Positions 16,982-25,061 of a stretch of 64,000 nucleotides of DNA are shown here, piece after piece (positions within the stretch are counted from its first letter, which is position 1; every line of letters starts with the position of its first letter). The notes below the pieces were generated by a model that was given only the letters and a program-made list of their open reading frames with translations, ran no database searches and was not told the origin of the DNA. Made by a program: the position numbers and the translations under genes. The stretch lies in NCBI RefSeq assembly GCF_019049245.1, contig NZ_JAGMUK010000025.1, positions 1 through 64,000 on the forward strand, in the 5' to 3' direction. Source of the DNA: Streptomyces sp. AC555_RSS877. Its GTDB lineage: Bacteria; Actinomycetota; Actinomycetes; Streptomycetales; Streptomycetaceae.

Positions 16982-18460
16982 GTGATGAGCCACACCCAAG
17001 GCGTGACCCTCGGCACCGCTCTCCCCGTCGACCTGGACGAAGCGGCCCACCGCTGTCTGGTCGCCGGATTCGACGGCACCACCGCCGTCCCCGACACCCT
17101 GAAACGGCTGGTCGACCGCGGCCTCGGCGGGGTCATCCTGTTCACCCGCAACGTGCGCGACGCGGGGCAGGTGCGGCGGCTCACCGACACCCTGCGGGCC
17201 CTGCGCCCCGACCTCCTCGTGGGCATCGACAACGAGGGCGGCGGCATCGGCCACCTGGTCAGCGCGGGCGCCCCCGAGGTCCCCGGGTCCTTCGCCCTCG
17301 GTGTCGCCGACGACCTCGGGCTGACCGCCCGGTGCGCCGACGCGCTCGCCGGGCACCTGGCCACGCTCGGCATCACCGCCTCCTACGCGCCCGTGGCCGA
17401 CGTCCAGCACGTCCCGGACAACCCGATCGTGCGGACCCGCGCCTTCGGCACCGACCCGGAGCTGGTGTCCCGCCACACGGCGGCCTGGATCGCCGCCACC
17501 GAGGCACGCGGCATCGCCTCCTGCGCCAAGCACTTCCCCGGACACGGCGGCACCGTGACCGACAGCCACCACGACCTGGCCGTGGATCCGCGGCCGTACG
17601 AGGAACTCGACCTCGCGCCCTTCCGGGCCGCCATCGTCGCCGGGGTGCCGATGCTGATGAGCGCGCATGTCGTCTTCCCGGAGCTGGACGCCAACCGCCC
17701 CGCCACCCTCAGCCGGCGCATCCTGGGCGATCTGCTCCGGCACGAACTCGCCTTCGACGGCGTCCTGGTCAGCGACGCCCTGGAGATGAAGGCGATAGCC
17801 GACCGCTACGGCGAGGCGGCCGGGGCGCGGATCGCGCTCGCGGCGGGGGCGGACCAGGTCATCGTCGCCGTACCGGACCTGAAGGTCACGCTGGGCTGCC
17901 GGGACGCGGTGCTCGCAGCGCTGGGCGACGGGACCCTGGCGGAGGAGCGGATCGGGGAGGCCGCGGGGCGGGTGCGCCGGCTCGCCGAGAGGTACGCCGC
18001 CCCCGCGACCGGCGTCGCCGGGTGGGACACCGAGGCGGGACTGGAGGCGGCACGCCGGGCCGTACGGAGCCGGAGCGGGCCGGCGCCCGTGCGCGGCGCC
18101 CATGTCGTCGACCTGTTCCCGCCGCCGCATCCGGCGCTCAACTGGGGCGGCGAGGACCTGCTGACCGAGCTGCGTGCCGTCGATCCGGCCGCCACGGGCA
18201 CGTGCGTCACCGGGGAGCCCGCGGACCCGGCCGCCCTCGCCGACGGGATCCTGCGTCTGGCCCGGGACCTGCCTTTGGCTGTCGCCACCTGCGACGCCGG
18301 GCTGCACCCCTGGCAGGCGGCCCTGCGGGACGCCCTGCTGACCCGGCGGCCGGACGCGGTGCGCGTGGCCACCGGACTGCCGGAGGACGGTGCCCTGTGC
18401 TCGTACGGGCGCGGGAAGGTGAACCTGCGGGCGGTCGCGGAGGCGCTGTCCGGAGCGTGA
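16982..18460 (+). CDS. Glycoside hydrolase family 3, NagZ-type beta-N-acetylhexosaminidase
   Basis: 492 aa from GTG 16982 (ATG 16985 is adjacent). The NagZ signature is complete: GGVILFTRNVRD and IDNEGGG in the barrel, KHFPGHGGTVTDSHHDL with Lys183, His184, Asp194 and the acid/base His196, and the nucleophile Asp265 in LVSDALEM. There is a C-terminal domain of about 130 residues, longer than single-domain NagZ enzymes. No signal peptide, so cytoplasmic release of GlcNAc from imported oligosaccharides or cell-wall fragments is likely. Apparently leaderless (promoter directly upstream). It converges with the hydrolase gene at 18479. Confidence 0.92.
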   Translation: MMSHTQGVTLGTALPVDLDEAAHRCLVAGFDGTTAVPDTLKRLVDRGLGGVILFTRNVRDAGQVRRLTDTLRALRPDLLVGIDNEGGGIGHLVSAGAPEVPGSFALGVADDLGLTARCADALAGHLATLGITASYAPVADVQHVPDNPIVRTRAFGTDPELVSRHTAAWIAATEARGIASCAKHFPGHGGTVTDSHHDLAVDPRPYEELDLAPFRAAIVAGVPMLMSAHVVFPELDANRPATLSRRILGDLLRHELAFDGVLVSDALEMKAIADRYGEAAGARIALAAGADQVIVAVPDLKVTLGCRDAVLAALGDGTLAEERIGEAAGRVRRLAERYAAPATGVAGWDTEAGLEAARRAVRSRSGPAPVRGAHVVDLFPPPHPALNWGGEDLLTELRAVDPAATGTCVTGEPADPAALADGILRLARDLPLAVATCDAGLHPWQAALRDALLTRRPDAVRVATGLPEDGALCSYGRGKVNLRAVAEALSGA

Positions 18461-18478
18461 CGGGAGCGAGGCCTCGCC

Positions 18479-19696
18479 CTACGGCAGTCGTACGACCTTC
18501 TTGATGCCGCGCGCCGCCAGGTATCCCTCGTCGTCCGCCCGTGAGGCCAGGACGACCGCCGGGCGTGCACCCTCGGCGCGCAGCCGCATCCACGCCTCGA
18601 AGAACGCGCCTCCCGGACCGGACACGGAACGGGTGGCCGGTGTGCAGTCCAGGACCAGGGCCGTCTTACGCGGCCGGGGCGACGGCGGCTGCGCACGCAG
18701 GTCGGCGACCGTGGCGGCGAGGGCGTCCGCGATCGGCTTGGGGCGGCCGGCCGAGTCGAACAGGCCCAGGGTGTACTCGAGCTCCGGATAGTCGGCCAGT
18801 GAGCGGTCCACGTCGTGGGAGCACCACCACGTCACACCCCACAGGGCCGCGCACTCGGCCGCGTTCCGTACGGTCGCCCGCGCGAACTCGGGGGCGTCGG
18901 CGGCCGGGATGTGCGGCTCGGGCGCGCCGGTCTCCTGGACCCAGACGGGCCGGGCCGGGTCCTCGGTGTAGGCCGTGGCGAGTTCGGTGCCGTACTCGGC
19001 GAGGTGGTGCACCTGGGGGGAGCGGGCGCCGTAGCGGCGGGCGCAGTCGCCGGAGAACACCCAGGGGTGGACGGTGGTCAGGTCGCCCTTGCGGGCCGAG
19101 GCCTCGGGGGTGAAGGGGTGGCCGTCGCCGTACCAGGCGGCGTCGTACGCGGAGTGGGTGACGAGGTGACCGGGGCGCACGCTCTCGCGGGCGGCGGCCA
19201 GCAGGGTGTCGAGGTAGTGGTCGACCTCCGCCGCCGTCACCGGGTTGTGCTCGACCAGGTTGTTGAGCTCGTTGCCCAGCTGGAGGCCGATCAGGTTGGG
19301 GCGGTCGGCCAGGGCGCTGCCCAGGGTGCGCAGGAGTGCGGCCTGTGCCTCGATGGTCTCCGGGTCCGTGAACACGTTGCGGTGGTGCCAGCTGCGGGTC
19401 CACTCCGGGTAGAAGTCGAAGCTGGACAGGTGGCCCTGGACGCCGTCCACGAGGACGTCGAGGCCCGCCTCGGCCGCCAGGTCGACGAGGAGCGCCAGCT
19501 GGTCGACGGCGGCGCTGCGGATGAGCGTGCGGTTGGGCTGCAGGAGCGGCCAGAGGTGGAAGACGCGAACGTGGTCGAGGCCGAGCCCGGCTATCTGGTC
19601 CAGGTCCTCGCGGGTGTGCACGGCGTCGAAGTCGTGCCACGAGTGGAACCAGCCGCGGCGGGGCGTGTAGTTGACGCCGAAGCGGAGTGTACGGAT
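18479..19696 (-). CDS. Clan GH-A (GH5-like) glycosyl hydrolase
   Basis: About 405 aa, TIM barrel beginning IRTLRFGVNYTPRRGWFHSWHDFD. Acid/base Glu143 in QLGNELNN and nucleophile Glu256 in WVQETGAP (numbered from codon 19696), with TWWCSHD after it as in GH5/GH2 mannosidases. No signal peptide. The start is unusual: the sequence GAGGAGG is followed at ideal spacing by ATC (19696-19694), and no ATG/GTG/TTG is near it. An in-frame TTG at 19741 lies inside the shared promoter/operator motif and has no ribosome site. Divergent from the kinase gene at 19754. Probably trims mannose- or glucose-containing oligosaccharides. Confidence 0.8.
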   Translation of the reverse strand: MRTLRFGVNYTPRRGWFHSWHDFDAVHTREDLDQIAGLGLDHVRVFHLWPLLQPNRTLIRSAAVDQLALLVDLAAEAGLDVLVDGVQGHLSSFDFYPEWTRSWHHRNVFTDPETIEAQAALLRTLGSALADRPNLIGLQLGNELNNLVEHNPVTAAEVDHYLDTLLAAARESVRPGHLVTHSAYDAAWYGDGHPFTPEASARKGDLTTVHPWVFSGDCARRYGARSPQVHHLAEYGTELATAYTEDPARPVWVQETGAPEPHIPAADAPEFARATVRNAAECAALWGVTWWCSHDVDRSLADYPELEYTLGLFDSAGRPKPIADALAATVADLRAQPPSPRPRKTALVLDCTPATRSVSGPGGAFFEAWMRLRAEGARPAVVLASRADDEGYLAARGIKKVVRLP

Positions 19697-19730
19697 GGGA
19701 TCCTCCTCGGGTCCGGGGCTTGTCCTGCGC

Positions 19731-19746
19731 GAATGTATCAACCACC
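19731..19746. promoter_or_regulatory. Shared promoter/operator motif (RpiR regulon, inferred)
   Basis: GAATGTATCAACCACC is identical at 15 of 16 positions to 32432-32447 upstream of the RpiR gene. On the minus strand it gives TACATT, a plausible -10 box, next to GGTTGAT, half of the regional operator. It lies in the divergent region between the GH-A hydrolase and the kinase. Confidence 0.6.
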
Positions 19747-19753
19747 ATAGTCA

Positions 19754-20890
19754 GTGATGGGCAATGATTTGAACCAGAAGTGGGACGGCGAACTCGTCGT
19801 CGGCCTCGACGCGGGCGGCACGCGTACCCGTGTCGTGCTCGCCGCCGCGGCAGACGGCCGCCCGCTGGGCGAGGGCGCCGCCGGTCCGGGCAACGCCCTG
19901 ACCGTCCCGGTGCCGCGGCTCACCGAGCACCTGGCCGAGGCCGTCGCCCGGGCGGTGCCCGAGAAGACGCGCGGCCGGGTCGTGTCCGTCGCCGGCGGTT
20001 TCGCCGGCGCCACCGCGGCTTCCCCGGACGACCCCGGCCACGTCCACGCCCGGACCGCCCTCACCGCGGCCCTGCGACGGCTCGGCATCCCGGCCGCATC
20101 GGTCACCATCTGCAGCGACATCGAGGCCGCCTTCGCCGCCGCCCCCGGCACCCCGGCCGACGGTCTCGCCCTGGTGGCCGGCACGGGCGCGGTCGCGATG
20201 CGCATCACCGGCCGCCGGTGCGCGGTCACCGTGGACGGCGACGGCTGGCTGCTCGGCGACGACGGCAGCGGCTTCTGGATCGGGCGTACCGCGGTACGGG
20301 CCGCGCTGCGCATGGCGGACGGGCGGGGGCCCGCGACGGCCCTGGCCGGGTCCGTGGGGCGGAGGCTGGGACTGCCGGACAGCGTCCTGCCGTACGGCAG
20401 TGCGGCGGGCCGCGTCGTGCCTCGCGACGGTGGGCCGGGGAGCGTCGTGCCTCGCGACGGTGGGCCCGGCCGTGTTCTGCCCCACGACGGTGGGCCGGGT
20501 GGTCCGCTGCCTTTCGGTGGCGAGGCCGGCTGGAGTCGCCCGCAGCGGGAGGCCTACCGCATGCATCTGCTCCCGGCCGTCATGGCCGATGCCCCGATCC
20601 GGCTCGCCCGGCTGGCCCCGCTGGTGGCCGAGGCGGCGCGGGACAAGGACGCGGTCGCCGAGGCGATCCTTCGTGAGGCGGCGGGTCAACTGGCCGAGAC
20701 CGTACGGGCGTTGTACCCGCAGCCGGGCGAACCGCTCGTCGCCACCGGCGGTCTGCTGGGCCCCGACGGCCCGCTGACCACCCTCCTCGCGGGCCGCCTC
20801 ACCCCCCTCGGCCTGACGCTCGACTGGGTGGCCGACGGCTGCCGGGGCGCCGTGGCCCTCGCCCGGCTCGCACACGGCGGCGCCGGATGA
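19754..20890 (+). CDS. BadF/BadG-type N-acetylglucosamine kinase
   Basis: 378 aa (GTG 19754; ATG 19757 equally possible; no ribosome site, so possibly leaderless). Actin-fold sugar kinase: phosphate-1 motif VGLDAGGTRTR (about residues 16-25), SDIEAAFAA, the GTGAVAMR loop, and the GDGWLLGDDGSGFWIGRTAVRAALR segment characteristic of bacterial GlcNAc kinases. It would phosphorylate GlcNAc or a related aminosugar released by the neighbouring glycosidases. An insertion of three to four 10-residue repeats (VVPRDGGPG type, residues 220-259) interrupts the domain. The stop overlaps the start of the GH3 gene by 4 nt. Confidence 0.88.
   Translation: MMGNDLNQKWDGELVVGLDAGGTRTRVVLAAAADGRPLGEGAAGPGNALTVPVPRLTEHLAEAVARAVPEKTRGRVVSVAGGFAGATAASPDDPGHVHARTALTAALRRLGIPAASVTICSDIEAAFAAAPGTPADGLALVAGTGAVAMRITGRRCAVTVDGDGWLLGDDGSGFWIGRTAVRAALRMADGRGPATALAGSVGRRLGLPDSVLPYGSAAGRVVPRDGGPGSVVPRDGGPGRVLPHDGGPGGPLPFGGEAGWSRPQREAYRMHLLPAVMADAPIRLARLAPLVAEAARDKDAVAEAILREAAGQLAETVRALYPQPGEPLVATGGLLGPDGPLTTLLAGRLTPLGLTLDWVADGCRGAVALARLAHGGAG
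20411..20530. repeat. 30-bp tandem repeats inside the kinase gene
   Basis: Units 20411-20440, 20441-20470 and 20471-20500 are close copies, and 20501-20530 is a decayed fourth. The period is a multiple of three, so the frame is kept and a Pro/Gly-rich linker is expanded. Confidence 0.85.
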
Positions 20891-23145
20891 ACGACATGGT
20901 CTACCGCGATCCCACCGCCCCCGTCGACGCCCGCGTCCGCGACCTGCTCTCCCGGATGACCCTGCGCGAGAAGGCCGGCCAGCTCAACCAGCGGATGTAC
21001 GGCTGGGACGCCTACCGCCGCACCCCCGACGGCGGCTTCGAACTGACCGACGCCCTGTACGCCGAGACCGAGCGCTTCGCCGGACTCGGCGCCCTGTACG
21101 GGCTCCAGCGCGCCGACGCCTGGTCCGGCGTCGACCACACCGACGGGCCCGGTGCCGGGGACGGCGCCGCCCTCGCCGATCTCGTGCAGCGGCATGTCGT
21201 CGAGCGCAGCCGGCTCGGCATCCCCGCGCTGTTCGTCGAGGAGATGCCGCACGGCCACATGGCACTCGACGGCACGGTCCTGCCCGTGAACCTCGCCGTC
21301 GGCGCCACCTGGGACCCCGGCCTGTACGAGTACGCCGCCGCCCACGCCGCCGCCGAACTGCGGGCCCGCGGCGGCCATGTCGCCCTCGTGTCCGCGCTGG
21401 ACATCGCCCGCGACCCGCGCTGGGGCCGTACGGAGGAGTGCTTCACCGAGGATCCGTACCTGGCGGCGCGGCTCACCGAGGCGCTGGTACGGGGCATGCA
21501 GGGGGAGCACGCGGCGGGATTCGCCGCCGACAAGGCCCCCGTCGTCCTCAAGCACTTCGCCGGACAGGGCGCCACCGTCGGCGGCCGCAACTCCGCCGAG
21601 TCCGAGCTCGGGCCCCGCGAACTCCACGAGATCCACCTCCCCGCCGCCCGGGCCGGCATCCGCGCCGGAGCCGCCGCCGTCATGGCCGCGTACAACGAGG
21701 TCGACGGGATGCCCTGCTCCGGCAACAGGGCCCTGCTCACCGTGCTGTTGCGCGAGGACTGGGGCTTCGACGGGCTGGTCATGGCGGACGGACTGGCCGT
21801 GGACCGGTTGGCCCGCATCACCGGCGATCAGGTCTCCGCGGGGGCCCTCGCGCTCAACTCCGGTGTGGATCTGAGCCTTTGGGACGAGGGCTTCACCCAC
21901 CTCGAAGAGGCGGTCGAGCGCGGGCTGGTGAGCGAGGATGCGTTCGACGCGGCCGTCGCGCGGGTCCTGCGGCTCAAGTTCCGTCTCGGCCTGTTCGAAG
22001 AGCACGCCACGCCCACGGACTTTCCGGCCCACGGCAGGGACGTGAGCACGAAGCTCGCCCGGGCCGCGGTCACCCTCCTCCACAACGACGGCGGTGTCCT
22101 GCCCGTCGCGGCGGGCGTCTCCCGTATCGCCGTCCTCGGACCCCAGTCCGCCACCACCGCCCACCAGTCGGGCGACTACACCGCCCCGCAACGCCCCGGC
22201 ACCGGCAGCAGCGTTCTCGACGGGCTGCGGCGACTCGCCCCGCCCGGCGTCGACATCCGTCCCGCCCGCGGCTGCGCCCTCACCGGCCAGGACCTCTCCG
22301 GCATTCCCGAAGCGGTCGCCGCGGCAGCCGCCTCCGACCTGGCCGTGCTGGTGCTGGGCGGCAGCAGCGCGCGCACCCCGGACACCGACTTCGACGCCAA
22401 CGGGGCGGCCCGGGGGGCCGTCTCCGAGATGACCTGCGGCGAGGGCGTCGACCTCGCGGGACTACGGCTCGGGAGGGCCCAGCACGCCCTGCTCGACGCC
22501 GTCACCGCGACCGGCACGCCCACGGTCGTCGTCCTCGTCCAGGGCCGCCCGCACGCCGTCCCCGAGGCGGCCGAGCGGGCGGCGGCGCTGCTCACCGCCT
22601 GGTATCCGGGCCCGTGGGGCGGCGAGGCGATCGCCGAGATCCTGCTGGGGCTCCGGGAACCGACCGGCCGCCTCCCCGTCTCCGTCCCGCGCTCGGCGGC
22701 CCAGCTCCCCGTGTACTACAACCACAAGGACAACGAGTACGGCGACTACGTGGACGACAGCGCCGCACCGCTCTACTCCTTCGGGCACGGGCTGGCTTAC
22801 ACGAGCTTCGCGTACGGACCGCCGCGGCTGTCCGGGCACACCGTCGAGGTCGACGTGGCCAACAAGGGGGAGCGGCAGGGGCGTACGGTCGTCCAGCTCT
22901 ACATCCGGCGGCTGGTCACCCCCGTGTGGCCGCGCACCCTTGAACTGCGCGCGTTCCGGGCTGTCGACCTTCGGGCGGGCGAGTCCCGCACCGTCGCCTT
23001 CTCGCTCGGCGCCGACCAACTCGCGCAGGTCGGCGCCGACTTGGAGACAGCCGTACTGCCGGGGACGCTGGAGATCCGGGTCGCGCAGTCGGCGGGGGAC
23101 GCGCTGACCGCCGTACCGGCGACCCTGCGCGTCCCCCTCGTCTGA
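20887..23145 (+). CDS. Glycoside hydrolase family 3 (beta-glucosidase/beta-xylosidase type)
   Basis: 752 aa with the three-domain layout: barrel (from LLSRMTLREKAGQLNQ), alpha/beta sandwich (AVTLLHNDGGVLPV.. onward) and C-terminal Fn3-like domain (VEVDVANKGERQGRTVVQLYIR). Conserved ..IARDPRWGRTEECFTEDPYLAARL.. and ..VVLKHFAGQG.. are present. The nucleophile Asp301 sits in VMADGLAV, where most family members have SDW or SDY. No signal peptide. Overlaps the kinase gene by 4 nt; kinase and hydrolase form one operon. It releases a terminal sugar from short oligosaccharides in the cytoplasm; the exact sugar is not predictable. Confidence 0.92.
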   Translation: MNDMVYRDPTAPVDARVRDLLSRMTLREKAGQLNQRMYGWDAYRRTPDGGFELTDALYAETERFAGLGALYGLQRADAWSGVDHTDGPGAGDGAALADLVQRHVVERSRLGIPALFVEEMPHGHMALDGTVLPVNLAVGATWDPGLYEYAAAHAAAELRARGGHVALVSALDIARDPRWGRTEECFTEDPYLAARLTEALVRGMQGEHAAGFAADKAPVVLKHFAGQGATVGGRNSAESELGPRELHEIHLPAARAGIRAGAAAVMAAYNEVDGMPCSGNRALLTVLLREDWGFDGLVMADGLAVDRLARITGDQVSAGALALNSGVDLSLWDEGFTHLEEAVERGLVSEDAFDAAVARVLRLKFRLGLFEEHATPTDFPAHGRDVSTKLARAAVTLLHNDGGVLPVAAGVSRIAVLGPQSATTAHQSGDYTAPQRPGTGSSVLDGLRRLAPPGVDIRPARGCALTGQDLSGIPEAVAAAAASDLAVLVLGGSSARTPDTDFDANGAARGAVSEMTCGEGVDLAGLRLGRAQHALLDAVTATGTPTVVVLVQGRPHAVPEAAERAAALLTAWYPGPWGGEAIAEILLGLREPTGRLPVSVPRSAAQLPVYYNHKDNEYGDYVDDSAAPLYSFGHGLAYTSFAYGPPRLSGHTVEVDVANKGERQGRTVVQLYIRRLVTPVWPRTLELRAFRAVDLRAGESRTVAFSLGADQLAQVGADLETAVLPGTLEIRVAQSAGDALTAVPATLRVPLV

Positions 23146-23149
23146 GACG

Positions 23150-24028
23150 TCAGAGCTTCACGGCCCCCGACGACACGCCCTTGTAGAACCACCGCTGGGT
23201 GATGACGAACAGCACCAGCACGGGAATCACCGAGATCACCGAACCGGCCATCACCAGCCGCTGGTCGTAGCCGAACGACGACGACTGGAGGCGGGAGAGC
23301 CCCAGCGTCAGGGTGAAGTGGTCCTCCGTGCGCAGCACGATCAGCGGCCACAGGAAGTCGTCCCAGGCGCTGATGAAGGTGTTGATGGTGACGACCAGGA
23401 TCGCGCCGTACGCCGACGGCAGGTACAGGTACCGGAACCGCTTCCACTCGCCCGCCCCGTCGAGCATCGCCGCGTCCTCGATCTCGCGCGGCACGGCGAG
23501 GAAGGCGGCCCGCATGATCAGGACGTTGATCGCGGCGACGAAGCCGGGCAGCCAGACGCCGACCAGGTTGTCGACCAGGCCCAGGTCGCGGATGCTGAGG
23601 AACAGCGACACCATGATCGACTCGAAGGGGAACATCATGGACGCCATCAGCACGACCCAGACCAGCTTGCGGCCCTTCCAGCCGGGCTTGGAGAGCATGT
23701 AGCCGGCCATGGTGGAGAAGACGAGCTGGCTGGTGATGGAGATGACGGCGACGAAGAAGCTGTTCCTGATGTACGTCCACACCGGTACCTGGTCGAAGAC
23801 CTGCCGGTAGGCGCGCAGACTCGGGTGGTGCGGGAACAGCGAGGCGCCGGAGCCGAAGACGTCCTCGGTGGGGCCCTTGAGCGATGACAGCAGCTGCCAC
23901 AGCAGCGGGCCCACGGTGATGAACAGCACGAAGACCAACAGCAGGTAGCGGACGACGAGTTCGCGGGGGCGGCCGTAGTCCCGCCAGCGCGGCACGAGGC
24001 GCCGGGGTTTGTCCACGGCCGTGGTCAT
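23150..24028 (-). CDS. Carbohydrate ABC transporter permease (second subunit)
   Basis: 292 aa, MalG-like, six membrane segments. The EAA loop that contacts the ATPase is visible as PREIEDAAMLDGAGEWKRFRYLYLPS near residue 180. The start ATG overlaps the stop of the first permease by 4 nt. It converges with the GH3 gene (4 nt between stops). As is common in Streptomyces, no ATPase is encoded in the operon, so a shared one (MsiK type) is expected elsewhere. Confidence 0.93.
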   Translation of the reverse strand: MTTAVDKPRRLVPRWRDYGRPRELVVRYLLLVFVLFITVGPLLWQLLSSLKGPTEDVFGSGASLFPHHPSLRAYRQVFDQVPVWTYIRNSFFVAVISITSQLVFSTMAGYMLSKPGWKGRKLVWVVLMASMMFPFESIMVSLFLSIRDLGLVDNLVGVWLPGFVAAINVLIMRAAFLAVPREIEDAAMLDGAGEWKRFRYLYLPSAYGAILVVTINTFISAWDDFLWPLIVLRTEDHFTLTLGLSRLQSSSFGYDQRLVMAGSVISVIPVLVLFVITQRWFYKGVSSGAVKL

Positions 24029-25059
24029 GACTCGTCCTCCTTGGTCAGGCGCTGGGCGAGCAGCGTGAGGCCCAATGTCAGGGCGAACAGGGCGACGCTG
24101 ACCGCGGCGCCGTAGCCGGCGTTGCCGGTGAGCGGGTCGAGGCCGACGTCCCGGATGTAGAAGGGGAGCGTGCGGTCGGCGCCGCCGGGGCCGCCGGTGG
24201 AGCCGCCGAGCATGTAGATCTCGGTGAAGACCCGGAGCGAGCCGATGCCTGTCAGGGTGCCGACCAGCATCATCGACTGGCGCACGCCCGGCACCGTGAT
24301 GTGCCAGAAGCGGCGGATCGAGCCCGCGCCGTCCACGGCCGCCGCTTCGTGGAGCTCCTTCGGGACGTTCCCCAGCGCGGCCAGGTAGAAGATCATGTAC
24401 CAGCCGAGGCCCTTCCAGATCGTCAGGCCCATCGCCGACAGCAGGATCAGCCACGAGTCGGACAGGAACGGGATGGCCTCCCGGATGATGTGGGCCTTCT
24501 CCAGCCAGGTGTTGACCAGTCCCTGGTCGCTCAGCAACCACTGCCAGCTCAGGCCGACGACCACGCTGGAGGCGAGGACGGGCGTGTAGAAGGCGGAGCG
24601 GAAGAAGCCGATGCCCGGGAGGTTCTTCTCCACGAGGATCGCCAGCAGCAGCGGCAGCAGGATCATCAGGGGGACGACGATCACCGCGTACAGGACGCTG
24701 TTGCGGGTCGCCAGCCAGAAGTCCGGGTCGCCGAACATCCGGGTGTAGTTGTCCAGCCCCACGAGGTTGTAGGTGCCGCCGAGCGGCTTGGCGTCGGTGA
24801 AGGACACCAGGACCGTGTTGAGGAAGGGGAAGACCCCGAAGACCGTCGTGCCGACGATCGCCGGGGCCATCCACAGCCAGGGCAGCCACCACCGGCGGTA
24901 GAGGGCCGCGCCCCCCGCGTCCGCGGTCGGGCCAGGAACCACGGAGCGGAGGGCGCGGCGCAGGCGCCCCGGCGGATGGTGCGAGGAAGTGCCGGGGCTC
25001 GGGGCGCCCGCCCCCGGGGAGGCGGGGACGGGCGCCTGGTCGAGAGTGTGCTGAGCCAT
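24025..25059 (-). CDS. Carbohydrate ABC transporter permease (first subunit)
   Basis: 344 aa, MalF/UgpA-like, with a long polar N-terminus (about 75 residues) before the first of six membrane helices. EAA loop: VPKELHEAAAVDGAGSIRRFWHITVPGVRQS near residue 235. Start 2 nt after the stop of the binding-protein gene. Together with 23150-24028 and 25062-26432 it forms the importer of the glycan-use region. Confidence 0.93.
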   Translation of the reverse strand: MAQHTLDQAPVPASPGAGAPSPGTSSHHPPGRLRRALRSVVPGPTADAGGAALYRRWWLPWLWMAPAIVGTTVFGVFPFLNTVLVSFTDAKPLGGTYNLVGLDNYTRMFGDPDFWLATRNSVLYAVIVVPLMILLPLLLAILVEKNLPGIGFFRSAFYTPVLASSVVVGLSWQWLLSDQGLVNTWLEKAHIIREAIPFLSDSWLILLSAMGLTIWKGLGWYMIFYLAALGNVPKELHEAAAVDGAGSIRRFWHITVPGVRQSMMLVGTLTGIGSLRVFTEIYMLGGSTGGPGGADRTLPFYIRDVGLDPLTGNAGYGAAVSVALFALTLGLTLLAQRLTKEDES

Positions 25060-25061
25060 CG

